This document shows positions 1 through 10,233 of a DNA stretch of 64,000 bases, in pieces. The DNA is from Tolypocladium sp. Sup5 PDA-1 (taxonomy: Eukaryota; Ascomycota; Sordariomycetes; Hypocreales; Ophiocordycipitaceae). The notes beneath the pieces were generated by a model that saw nothing but the letters and a program-made list of their open reading frames with translations, ran no database searches and had not been told where the DNA came from. Made by a program: the position numbers and the translations under genes. Position 1 is the stretch's first letter, and each line of letters opens with the position of its first letter. Location: positions 558,001 to 622,000 of the forward strand of contig JPHH03000005.1 of assembly GCA_000750105.3 (NCBI GenBank), in the 5' to 3' direction.

Positions 1-1
1 C

Positions 2-2062
2 GACAAAGTCGTCTTGAAGTGTGGCGACCGGCTGCAGATCAAGGATATCGACTTTCGGTTCATGATCAACGGCGTGGAGAAGGGCCGCACTGGCGCCGAG
101 GAATTTTTGGAGGAGGAGGCTCCCAGGAAACGGCAATCTCACGGCGGCAAGGAGATGAGCTTCGACTTTGAGCAGTCACACGGCAATGGAGAAATCCAAG
201 ACACTAGCGATGAATTGTCCGACGTCGAAGTCAGTCCACCAGAGCTATCCGATTACGGAGAGGATGGCGATGAAGACGACGGCGAGGCAGAGCCGGAAGA
301 GGAGGCGGACGAGGAGGAGGAGGAAGCAGGGGTCAAGAACGAGCCGTTGCCCGAGCCTGAGCCCATGATGCCACAGATACCCAAGAAGAGAGGACCGGGT
401 CGGCCGCCGAAGAATGGGATCATGTCGAAGCGAGAGCAGCGCTTACTCAAGAAGCAGCAGCAAGAGATGGCCAAAAAGACGCTTCCAGAAGCGCCTCCCA
501 TCGAACCGCCCGTCAAGCGCAAGGTCGGCCGCCCGAGGAAGCATCCGCTTCCGGATAACGCCGGAGACCGGCCAGAGAAGCGGAAATACAAGCCTCGGAA
601 ACCCAAGGCTGAGGAGGGAGGAGAGGGCTCCGACGCGGAGAGGCGGGCCCGTGAGAAGAAGGATAAGAAAGTGCGGCCAAAGTCGCCTCCTCTGGAGCTC
701 AAGATCGAGGACTACTCCGAGGAGCAGCTGCAGAAGCCGAACAAGAATTACGGCGTTCTTATTGATGAGACTTTGACAGCTGCAGGGCCGGACGGCCTGA
801 CGCTGAAACAGATCTACAAGAGGATATGCCAACGGTATCCTTGGTTCTACTTCCATACGGAGACAAAGGGCTGGGAGAGCAGTGTCCGCCACAACCTCAT
901 CGGGAACGAGGCCTTCAAGAAGGACGAGACGACGAATCTGTGGTCTCGCGTTCCTGGCGTCGAGCTGGACGCGGGCAAGAAACGCAAGGCTTCGTCGCCG
1001 GACCGTGGACTGGCGGCGCAAGGCTATGGACCATATTCTTACCCCTACAACGCCCCGCAGCATATGCCCCCTGGCGCGCCTGGATATCCTCCGGCGCAGG
1101 CACCGCCAGGCTATCAAGCCCCTGGGTTCCCGGGACAGCCTGGTCAGCCAGCTCCTCGGCCCATGCAGCCGTATGGCAACTCTGCCTCGCCGACTGGGCA
1201 GCCTAATCAACCGGCAGCTGTTCAACCACCGGCTCCTCCGCATGTACCAGGCTATGGACCGCCGCCTGCTCCCGCCCGACCGCCGCTTGGCGGGCCACAG
1301 CCCGGTTCGTACAGCTCCCCGTATGCATCGCGACCACCGCCACCAGCGAATCTCCCCGTCAAGACCGAAGACGGTGCACATCCAGCTGCCCCTGTCGCTG
1401 CTCAGCATCCTCCGGCAGCCGCGGTTCCTGCCACTGCAGCAAAGACGGTGCCTGGCCCTGCCCCGGCATCTCAGCCGACAGCTACACCTGGTGCCCGCCC
1501 CCCGTCCGCAACGCCGCCAGCGGGAGGGCCGCCTCGGCCAGTCATCGATCCTCGTCTGCTATCCGCCGTGGTCGGCCTCAAGAACGGCTTGGTCGAGAAC
1601 CTCAAGAAGGCGCGGAACCCCAAGGCCGAGGCCATTGTCATGTCGGCTCTCAACCGCTGCATCGGCCTCAAGAAGGACGCGACTGAGAACGACAAGATGG
1701 AGGCCATCTGCATCAAGGGCATTCGCCAAGTCATCGACGGCTTCACCAAGAAGAGCCCCACGCCAGGCGGTTCCGCGCAGCCTGACACGCCGCCCGTCTT
1801 CGAGGCCAAGGTCCTCGCCTCGCTCAACGGCTTCAAGGACGTCTCCATCAAGGCCCTCAAGGCCCGACTCGGGGAGGCACGCGCAGAGGCAGTCACGCTC
1901 TCCGCCATCGACCGCGTCCTCGGCCTTGCTGACGCGACCATCGTGCCCCCCGCCGGCGAGGGCGAGCAGGGCGGCAACTTTGAGGGCGTGGAGCAGCACC
2001 TCATGAAGTCGATCCGGCAGCTCCTCATGGGTATGAACCAGAAGCTCCAGGACCCCAAGTAG
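2..2062 (+). CDS. FHA/forkhead transcription factor, Fhl1-like (5'-truncated by window edge)
   Basis: Nuclear DNA-binding regulator. The frame is open from base 2, so the N-terminus lies outside the window; the first visible residues (DKVVLKCGDRLQIKDIDF) read as the end of an FHA phosphopeptide-binding domain. An acidic D/E-rich stretch follows, then two AT-hook-like GRP cores (near bases 400 and 525). A forkhead winged helix lies at about 733-1000, with recognition-helix hallmarks W-ESSVRHNL. A long Pro/Ala/Gln-rich disordered region follows, and the C-terminal 180 residues are Lys-rich and predicted helical. FHA plus forkhead in one protein is the architecture of yeast Fhl1 and Fkh1/2. The wide spacing (about 220 residues) and the unusual KPNKNYGVLI entry favour an Fhl1-like assignment over Fkh1/2, which is inference. 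No intron is needed in the visible part; stop TAG at 2060-2062. Confidence 0.85.
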   Translation, partial: DKVVLKCGDRLQIKDIDFRFMINGVEKGRTGAEEFLEEEAPRKRQSHGGKEMSFDFEQSHGNGEIQDTSDELSDVEVSPPELSDYGEDGDEDDGEAEPEEEADEEEEEAGVKNEPLPEPEPMMPQIPKKRGPGRPPKNGIMSKREQRLLKKQQQEMAKKTLPEAPPIEPPVKRKVGRPRKHPLPDNAGDRPEKRKYKPRKPKAEEGGEGSDAERRAREKKDKKVRPKSPPLELKIEDYSEEQLQKPNKNYGVLIDETLTAAGPDGLTLKQIYKRICQRYPWFYFHTETKGWESSVRHNLIGNEAFKKDETTNLWSRVPGVELDAGKKRKASSPDRGLAAQGYGPYSYPYNAPQHMPPGAPGYPPAQAPPGYQAPGFPGQPGQPAPRPMQPYGNSASPTGQPNQPAAVQPPAPPHVPGYGPPPAPARPPLGGPQPGSYSSPYASRPPPPANLPVKTEDGAHPAAPVAAQHPPAAAVPATAAKTVPGPAPASQPTATPGARPPSATPPAGGPPRPVIDPRLLSAVVGLKNGLVENLKKARNPKAEAIVMSALNRCIGLKKDATENDKMEAICIKGIRQVIDGFTKKSPTPGGSAQPDTPPVFEAKVLASLNGFKDVSIKALKARLGEARAEAVTLSAIDRVLGLADATIVPPAGEGEQGGNFEGVEQHLMKSIRQLLMGMNQKLQDPK

Positions 2063-2967
2063 CGGCACACGACGCATTGGACTATCAGAGTTCGGGGTAG
2101 ATTGTCGTTGGCGTGGCAGTGCGCGGAAAGGAGGGTAGGTGATATTTGTTATGAGGCCATGCGGCGTTTCGTACTGCTTATGTACTCTCTTATTTCTGCG
2201 GAACACGACGTACGCAGGACGAGGGCATAGGAGTTTTTGTTGGGCGCGCGAGTAGCGAGGATATTTGAATTACTATTTTTTTTCATACACATGCACATTT
2301 CCCGTTCAGTGAATCTACGAGCGTGCACTCCATACTTGGAGTGTCAAGGAGCCCACCAACAACGACGCAGCAAGACATCAGCACCCCATCGATTGCTTCA
2401 CCGATGAACGTGAACGTGAACAACATGAACCATCAATTCGCTCACTCATCAAAGTCTAGGCACCCCAAATGAACAAGCACGCACACACACCACATTTTCC
2501 GCAAATGCTATTTCTTTCCCTTTGCCGAAACTCCATCCACCCATCCATCCATCCATCCCCTTTCCCGTCTGGCTCCAGCCCCCCCATTCTTTAGCGTGCG
2601 CAAAATCAAAGAAACAAAAAAAAAGACGAACAATGCTGAAAAGGGGGGTGTCAGGGTAGGAAAGGAAGAAAGACATATCCGGTCGTCGTTCGTCTCAGCT
2701 GCAGCCTTTTTTCTTTCATTATCCCATGCGTCGATGGGGGCGTTAGACGTTTGTATAGGGCATGCGCACAGCATGCGTAGGTTTTAAAAAAAAAAAGTAA
2801 AGGGGGAAAAGAAAAAAGTAATACATGGAGTAGGGGCTCTCAACGAAGATGAGAGAGAAAGGAACAAGGAAGAACCGAAGATTTCTGCCGTCGCCCATGC
2901 AGGGCTACACCCTTCAGAAGTGGTACGTTTTGCTCGGCTGTCCAGTCATCTTCCTGCGGAGCGCCGC
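2063..2967. other. Convergent 3' flank, no gene seen
   Basis: This lies between the stops of the forkhead gene and the Boi-like gene, so it should hold two 3' UTRs. It is AT-richer than its flanks, with A-runs (about 2616-2630, 2787-2820) and short CATC repeats around 2533-2556. Short ORFs here are low-complexity and look accidental. Confidence 0.6.
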
Positions 2968-5900
2968 CTAAGCACTCTGCGGCGAAAGCGCGCTGGGTTT
3001 TTCGCCGACGTCGACGCTCAAGCCTTCGATCTTGGGGCCTGCCAGCTTGTCCATTCCGGAAACGCCGCTGTCCGACTCGCCAAGGATTCCGAGGCCGTTT
3101 GAGACCTTGGGTCCCAGGGTCTTGTGCTCCTCCTCGTTGGCTTCCTCGAGGTTCATCAGGGCCGGGGGGCGGTGGCGCATTTGCTTCGCCTTTGCGAGCG
3201 AAATCGTCTTTTGCTGGTACGTGCTCGTGATGGGCTGTGTGTCGTCCCGATCGATCGTCGCCTTCATCAGCGCAGCCATCCACAGGCGACCTTGTTGCAG
3301 GTTCGGCACGGCAAAATAGTGGACCGTCGGCTTCGTAAAGTTGACGGCTCGGGAAAGGCCAGCCCGCGGAGGCATCAGCTTGAAGATGAACACAGTGTCG
3401 TCGCCCTTGTCCAGTGGAGAGTCCCCGCCGATGGGCAGTATCGTAGAGACTGTGGGAATGCCCGGACCGCCCACGGCACCAGTGATGGTTGCGTGCAGGC
3501 CAGTCAGCCTTTCGTTGTCGGCCGGAAGAACGCGGTGAAACGAGATGTCGATGAGGCCCTTCTCGTGGTCGTCATCCTCCGAATAATAGTACGCCAGCCG
3601 ACGTCCCTTGAGGACAAACAGGCGCGGCTTCCACGTTGTCATCAGATTCGAGCTCTTCTTCTTCATCCAGCCGTAGTAATCGGCATCTTTCTTGGCCTCC
3701 TGGGGAGGAATCTTCAACAATCCTCGAGTATACGCGCTCGTCTCTTTTTTGCCCTTCCTCCCCTTGGCTTTACTCGCCGGCGTGACTGTTGTGCTGGAGC
3801 CCTTTCCGGTACCAGGAGACTCCAAATCCAAGCTGGGGCCCCCAGAAGGCGTGCTGGAACCGGTACGGGCGGGCGAGTCCAAGGGAGTGTCCTTGAGCGG
3901 CAGATCAGGCGTTGCAATGTCCTTGGAGCGGTTGCTCGTAAGCCTGTCCGAAATGGCACGCATACCTGGGCGTGCCTTGCCCATCGGCCTGTTGACGACT
4001 GCCGAAAACCAGTCAGAGTTGAATGCCGAGTGCTTCATCGACGTCGGTGACGTTTGCCGTCCAGACACGGATCCAGTGTCGAGATTGGTGACAGTTGGCG
4101 ATGGTCCGTCCTTTGCGGGAGGTATTGGGCGCACAGATTCAGCGGTATTTGTTGACGCGGTTCTCCTGTGTGGCGTCGGTTGAATTCCGTAATATTTCTG
4201 TATAGCCGGAGAGGGAGCTCCATCGCGGAAAGAGTCGACGCTACCGAACCTTGAGTGTCTTGAGAGCGCCGTGGCGCTGCGTACCCTCTGTTCCTCCGTG
4301 TAGCTCGATTTTCTCGAGTGGGCTACGCTGTCTCGCTTTCTCAGTACGTTGCGCTTTCGGCCGTCCGCCTCGGTACCCGAGAAGTAGCCCCGATCCAGGT
4401 CGACAGCCGAGTCCTGCAGTAAGTCTGGATCCGAGTTTGCCACCGCGTCCTGTAGACCCGCCGAAGAGAGAGGCCGCGGCGTCGGTTGGGAGAATGCGCT
4501 TCCCAGAGTCCAGTTTCGGTCAAAGGAAGGCTGTTTCCTATGTGTTGCTTCGGGGCCGGTCTTGCTGCCGTTGGTGTTGAGAGCCGGCACTTGGCCTCCA
4601 GGGACTAGGCTTCCCGGGACGTTACTGGACAATCGGAAGTCGGTTGACGAGTGCCGGCGCGAGTGGTGCAGCTCTCTGACAGACGCCGCCGAAGGTCGCT
4701 TCGTGTGGCCAGGCCGGGTCGGGCTGTCTTGCACAGTATAAGGCGAGATGGGAGTATTGAGGGTTGTGGGAGAGGGTCTGGGTGTCTGGGTCGATGAGAG
4801 TCGGCGGGTTTGCACAGACATTGGCCGGTTCGAGATGGAAGTTGTGAGGGTGTTGGTGCGGCTCCTATTCCGCATGGCATCCTCAGAGCCGACCTCGCTG
4901 TCGTACGTCTGCGTCGTCCTTCTCGTCGCCAGACCTTGGGTGCTGACCTCGTCCTGGAGGGCCTTGATCTTGTGCCACGTCTTTAAGCGCCGGCCAACAG
5001 ACCCGAGATCAAAGGCCTTGATGAAGAGCGAGCTCTGATCCATGCCCAGGAGCACCTCTCCGGATATTTCCTGGACCTTGAACACCTCGCAGTGATGCTT
5101 CTCCACGCCGGCGGTGAACAAATACTCGGACACGTCGTCCGCAGTCCAAGCCTCCACCTCGGCGCGAGTGTGAGCCCCGTCCTCCTCTTCGTCCGTCTCC
5201 TCGCCCTGGATGTAAGACATCCTCTGGTCGAGCGGGGCGCTGTACTCGCTCCCTGAATCATTTGCCGCGGCCTGAAGCCCTCCGTTGCTCGAGGGAGATC
5301 GCAGGTCGGTGATGTGTTCGTTGATGACATTTAGGGTGTCGTTGAGCACTTGGCTGTCCTGACTATGGTTGTCGAGTCGCAGGAGGCCAACTGGTGGCGA
5401 GCTAGTGCCGGCGAGGGTCGAGGGCAGCGTGGGGTCGGACTTGACCGAGTTCAAGGGCAGAGTGACCGAGGCGTCGTCGGTCTTGCCCACGGGTGGAGAT
5501 GGGGATGGCTCAGATGTTTGAGTCGGTTTCGGGGGAGCGTTGGCAACACCGGCGGAGCCAGGGTTGTGATGTACCTCAGCAACGGGCGCAAGGGGCTTCG
5601 AAGGCGTGAATGCTGGCGCAGCTCTGGGCGCTGGTCGCGTGTATACTGTGCGGGCGGTGTTAGCAGAAGCAGCGCATCGAGGACCAGCGAGGGCCATCGG
5701 GGGACCAACCTTCGGGGAAGAGTCCAGTGTTGCCGTTGACTAGATGGCGGCCCAGGAACCAGCCGTCGCCGAACTCGTCGTCTCGCTCGATCAACTCGAC
5801 TCGGTCGCCCTTGGCCAGGCTCAGCTCATCGGAGCTGCGGGCTAGAAAGTCATCTGCGGGCGGAAGAGGGTGATGTGGTCAGTCTCATGCCTGCATCCCC

Positions 5901-6040
5901 GGGTGCGCTGGCGGCAAAGTTGGGCAGCGTACGCGGGGGGGTCGAGAGGCAACAGCCGGTGCAAAGTACTCACGGATTACGATCAAGGCGTCCCCGGCAT
6001 CAGGCCGTGCCTGGGGGTCGCTGGGGCCTCGTGAGGCCAT
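2968..6040 (-). CDS. Boi1/Boi2-like polarity scaffold (SH3-SAM-PH)
   Basis: Cortical scaffold of the Boi family, which links Cdc42/formin polarity machinery and exocytosis at growth sites. Three exons are predicted: 6040-5974, 5853-5710 and 5645-2968, with donors gtgagt and gttggt. They encode 962 residues. The SH3 domain (about residues 17-70) is built across exons 1 and 2 and contains the ALYDF-like IVIHDF start and ERDDEFGDGWFLGR. A SAM domain lies at about 230-300 (VEAWTADDVSEYLF). A Ser/Thr/Pro-rich disordered middle follows, then a PH domain at about 720-870 (YYGWMKKKSS, WKPRLFVLKG, ending WMAALMKA). This is the domain order of yeast Boi1/Boi2. An in-frame ATG at 6098-6100 is an alternative start; I chose 6040 because SH3 then begins about 16 residues in, as is usual. 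Confidence 0.88.
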
Positions 6041-6920
6041 CGTGTTCGCCTTCGGTCGTCGCCTGCGGAGGCTTTGGGGGTTCGTCGGGACCGGCGCCAA
6101 GCACGCAAGACGGTGATGCCAGCAGAGCAGGTGCGCTCAGGCTGGTCGAGCCGACGGCGATGGTTGACGGCTATGCCTTGGCTCGGCTGGTCAGGTGGCA
6201 GGGGAATGCGAATGGGGACAGCGCAGGCGGATGAGACACGGATCGGCAACGTGGGGGAAGCAGCGTTTTCTGCCCTTTAATGCGAGACTTGGTGCTCCGG
6301 CAAGAGGACAGCGAGCGGCGCCATGAGGCCAGACAGGTGTTGCTGCAGGGCTGGTTTGGGCGGTTCCGAGGGGGGCTGGAGCGCCTCAAGAACTGGATGT
6401 TGCGTGCGCTGTGGTGCGCTGGGAAGTGCCGGTGGTGGTGCTGCAGCAGCTGCGTGCGTCGTCGTCGTGGCTCTCGCGAGGGCTTTTTGAAGGCGGATGG
6501 GGGCAATTGGATTGGGCGGCGCAGGATGGGATGATGGGCTCGACGTGATTGATTGATGATTGCTCGACCGACTGAGGGACTGACTGAATGAACGATTGCA
6601 GCCAGTGGAGCGGCCCAGTAGCGCGGAGCAGCGACACCCAGATTTTGCTTCCAGGATCTGACGAGCCGTGGCGCTGGCCCGAATCGGGCTTAGCGCGGTC
6701 GCTGCCAGGTGTGCGCCTGGGTTGTTGTTCAGGGCCCGCTGCTGGGCCGAACCTTGGCAACCTCGAACCTTGTTGACGAACTCGTCGTCAATCACAAACT
6801 CGCAATCAACAGCATTCGTGCCCTTTTAAGGTTCAAGCAGCGCGCCGTGCAGCCTCGCCGGGCCTCGATTCAGCAGTGCCCTCTCCTCCCAAGGTAGGTG
6901 GCAGACGGGCAAGACGGGAA
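6041..6920. promoter_or_regulatory. Shared upstream region of Boi-like and F-box-like genes
   Basis: An 880-bp divergent intergenic region. It should carry both promoters and 5' UTRs. I see no gene and no motif I can name with confidence; short overlapping ORFs on both strands have no recognisable domains. Confidence 0.5.
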
Positions 6921-8471
6921 ATGTCCAGCCCTCCCCAGAGCCCTCCCCAGACCCAGCGTCTTCCAAACGAGCTGCTAGGGATCATCGTCGAAGGCCTCTG
7001 CGAGCCCCCCGTTTGTGAGGACGAGTTTTCCACAGACTTTCTCGACGTTGAGTGGCACAAATGGCACCGGTCGCGTCGTCAACGCGAGGCGCTTCGCAGT
7101 CTCTGTCTAACGTCCAGAGCACTCGTCGGTCTCTCCAGACCAGCCCTCTACCGCGACATCATCATTTCCAACCCCAATAGCCTGGCTTTACTGCTCAGGA
7201 CCGTCTTGGAGAGCTCAGCTGTCTCTCATTTGATTCGCCGCTTCGCATACATCGCCGCGCCGCAAGTATCCTTCACAGACGAGTTCCCTCTGCACACAAC
7301 GCATTCCGGCATGCTCGACTTTTGGCATCGCGAATACGACCGTCTTAAGGGCCTCGCGGGCGTCCTTGACGCTGAGAGGGACGATTCTCACGTCAACTTC
7401 ACGCGAATGCATCCCATACTCGGGCAGGAGAAGCCGTATCACCTGTTTTTGGATCTTCTCGTCACATTGTTGTGGCTCATGCCAGACGCCGAGGCCGCAG
7501 CTTTCCCTCTTCCCGACGACGCGAGGACATTCAACCAGTCCCGCGCATCGACGTTGTTTTCCGCTCTGTGTTACGAGGATAGAGCACTCCCTCTATTCCA
7601 GAGCACATCGACGCTCCGAGTTTGGCCACATGGCCATTTTAGCCTGTCTGGCGTTCTAGATATGGCTCGGTTTGGTCTTCCCTTGTGCTGTCCACCTGAG
7701 CTGACGAGACTGGAGCTGATTGGCGACGACGGCCACTGGGAACGTTTCCCCCAACCATTGGGGGTCGAGGTTGGCATTGACCCGATTGAGCACCTCGTGC
7801 TCTGGAGCAGCGCCTGCTCGCCATGCCAGATCTTCGACATTTGCAAGCAGCTCCCCACGCTCAAGACGCTGTGGGTTTCGACAGACAAAAAACAAGGTAC
7901 ATATTCACTGTATCCTGCGCTTGATTTTTGCTACATGGACGGCGCCGGCGCCGGTCCAGTGTCGCCGGACAATTGTCTGAACAACGGCCTCCTTCTCCTC
8001 AAGGAGACATTGAGCAGCCTGCATCTCCGGCTCGAGTATCTGCCAGACGTTACCCCACTGATCGGGCCCGATCATAAGCTCACCTGTCTGCGGTCTCTCA
8101 CCAAGCTAAAGGTTCTGTCGTTGGACATGCTGCTGCTACTCACCAAAGCGGAGATCTCGGGAACCGGCGAGAATCGCGGGTCCCTTACCCATGCCCTCCC
8201 GGCCTCCATCACAGATTTGAGACTTCGTGTCAAGCAGCTAGAGGGCTTTCTCCATACCGCCCAAGATGCTCGATATGCATGGTTCATGAAGGTTTTCGAG
8301 GTTCTGTCTCTTTTTGCCCCCATGCACGTGGGCAGGCTGCCGGAGCTTTCCAATGTCGAGCTCACGTTTATCAACGCTGACCACGGCCGTTTTTGGCGCG
8401 AGCTTGGGGAGTTGACCGCCGCCTTTCAGCCCCATGGCGTAGCGTTCAGCTATAAATCAGAGTCTGGGTAG
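6921..8471 (+). CDS. F-box-like protein of unknown substrate
   Basis: A 516-residue single-exon protein. I start at ATG 6921; the frame is open upstream to a GTG at 6876 but has no earlier ATG. Residues about 13-75 show the fungal F-box-like pattern LPNELLGIIVEGL, then LRSLCLTSRALVGLSRPALYRDI, so a role as SCF substrate receptor is possible. The rest is Leu-rich with WPHGHF, LTRLELIGDDGHW and LSSLHLRLEYLPDV segments that look like irregular leucine-rich repeats, as in many lineage-variable fungal F-box proteins. A gtacat site at about 7894 could start a short in-frame intron, but the frame stays open without splicing. No specific orthologue recognised. Confidence 0.7.
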   Translation: MSSPPQSPPQTQRLPNELLGIIVEGLCEPPVCEDEFSTDFLDVEWHKWHRSRRQREALRSLCLTSRALVGLSRPALYRDIIISNPNSLALLLRTVLESSAVSHLIRRFAYIAAPQVSFTDEFPLHTTHSGMLDFWHREYDRLKGLAGVLDAERDDSHVNFTRMHPILGQEKPYHLFLDLLVTLLWLMPDAEAAAFPLPDDARTFNQSRASTLFSALCYEDRALPLFQSTSTLRVWPHGHFSLSGVLDMARFGLPLCCPPELTRLELIGDDGHWERFPQPLGVEVGIDPIEHLVLWSSACSPCQIFDICKQLPTLKTLWVSTDKKQGTYSLYPALDFCYMDGAGAGPVSPDNCLNNGLLLLKETLSSLHLRLEYLPDVTPLIGPDHKLTCLRSLTKLKVLSLDMLLLLTKAEISGTGENRGSLTHALPASITDLRLRVKQLEGFLHTAQDARYAWFMKVFEVLSLFAPMHVGRLPELSNVELTFINADHGRFWRELGELTAAFQPHGVAFSYKSESG

Positions 8472-10233
8472 TCGAGATGCTGCTCATGCACGTACGTATC
8501 TAGCATTCAGGATCGCCCCTCGAGTCAGGAATGTCTTCTTGCCATCTGGATTCATTGTTTGGAGGTTGGTGGCGCATGAGGCGTCCAGGGTAAGTCCCTT
8601 AGTCCTGCACTTGCGTCAACAATAGACCACGGGTGGTGGGGCGATTAGCGTAGAAAGTTCGTTTCATGCACGACGGGTGCGTATTTGACTGCATCGAGAA
8701 GTCAAGTATGAGATGTACAGTAGTACATATATACGAAGATATGTAGGTACCCTACGTTTCGAAGCACATGGACCTTGTCAAGTGACTGACTGGGCTCGTT
8801 CACTGATTGGTGCTAAACGGTGGTTCAACTTGCAAACAAAACATCCCTGCAGCAAGCTGAAAATTGTTGCAGCACCTTCGCGCCGTCAAGCACGTGAGTA
8901 GGTAGGCCTCCGGCAGACTGCGAATACCTTGGTATTCCGTAGGCCTCTGGCAGACCGTCCACGTGTTTGCCCACACGCGGCTCTGGGTGTCTCTAGCCAA
9001 GCCACACCTAGCTCACACGATTCCGAGATGCTATGGCCAGGCCCAGAAAATACTGTACGGCCTTGGATGTGCTGGCAATCCGCACATATCCATTCGTGAC
9101 TCATCGATTGTCAAGACTAGTCAGACAAGGTTCCGTCCTCTTTGACAGGGTGGCCCGTGTTGTGAGAATATTATGTCGAGTTCAACAAGTGGCAGATAAC
9201 TCAAGCCATAGTCTCACCTGCATGTACTGCACACGTGGGGAGCGATGAGACTCCAACGACGGACTGGGAAACGAGCCGGGGCCGGATCCGTTATTGATTG
9301 CTCAAAAGTCCATGCTGGCTGGAGTCGTCAGCGTTGCCGATGGACCTCGTAGGTCGAGTCGAGCTCAGCTGGAAGCTCACGGCCAGGCAGAGGCCATGTG
9401 CGGCGACTGCCATGTTTGCCATGTCCAAAACGGACGCAATGAATTCCGCATTCGTGCGATGTGCGAAGTAAGTCGTAATGAATCAATAACCCGAAAAGGA
9501 GAGCAGTAATTATTCGTACTCGTACGCAGGAAGTTGTTGCTTTTGGCGTCTTCTTTGATACCAGCCCCTGGCAATCTCGCCTCGCCGACGGGCAGGGGCT
9601 CTGGCGGCACTTGCCACTAGAGATCTCCGTGCGGCCGCGAGCCGCCAGCGACCGCACTAGCATCAGTGAAATGAGTGGAAACTCGTCCCCTACCAACATC
9701 AGCACCAAGCGCTCACCTCCGCCAGCCCATCTCGCAGCCTCTCCCGGTCTGCAATCCCCAATCGGAGGCCCCCAGCGACAGTTTCTTGATACATCGTATC
9801 CGTTCTGGACCAGCCTGTTATTAGTCGTACGCTGCTCCTGCTTTTGCAGTTCTCCACCCGCTAGCGGCGCGCCGACCTTGCCTCGGGCACCCAGCTCGTG
9901 CTTCGTCTCTTCGCTGCGTGTCCGCTGAGCAGACCCGACGGAACTCTGAACACAGCCAACCCACCACGCGTGGCCGTTGCCGGTTTGTAACGGCCCCGTC
10001 ACCGCTTCGCGCCCATCCATGTGCCCGCTCGTGACCACGCGCAAGAGGAGGCGGTTGCAGAGGTCGCGCGCCGAGTCTTTGATGGACGTTGATTGCAGGC
10101 CGCGACGACTGTCGAAACGCTGAGGCTCCTGGCGCCAGCGAAGAAAATCCTACTCGTACACCACTCACCCCCGGACGACGCCCACGCGCCGGGTCGCATC
10201 TCTCACCAACACCCTCATCAACGTCTCTCTCAC
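8472..10233. other. 1.8-kb intergenic region, no gene supported
   Basis: Contains the 3' flank of the F-box-like gene and the upstream region of the SP-RING gene. The section 8700-9300 is AT-richer with short GGTACC/GTAGGTA-type strings. Longer ORFs on the minus strand (for example 9328-10044) have Arg/Gly-rich shadow-like composition and no domain. Confidence 0.5.

Noticed and set aside
1559..2206. Minus-strand ORF over the forkhead gene 3' end
   Set aside because: Antisense shadow; composition mirrors the coding strand and it has no domain.
9328..10044. 238-codon minus-strand ORF upstream of the SP-RING gene
   Set aside because: Arg/Gly-rich without domain; likely a chance frame in GC-rich DNA.
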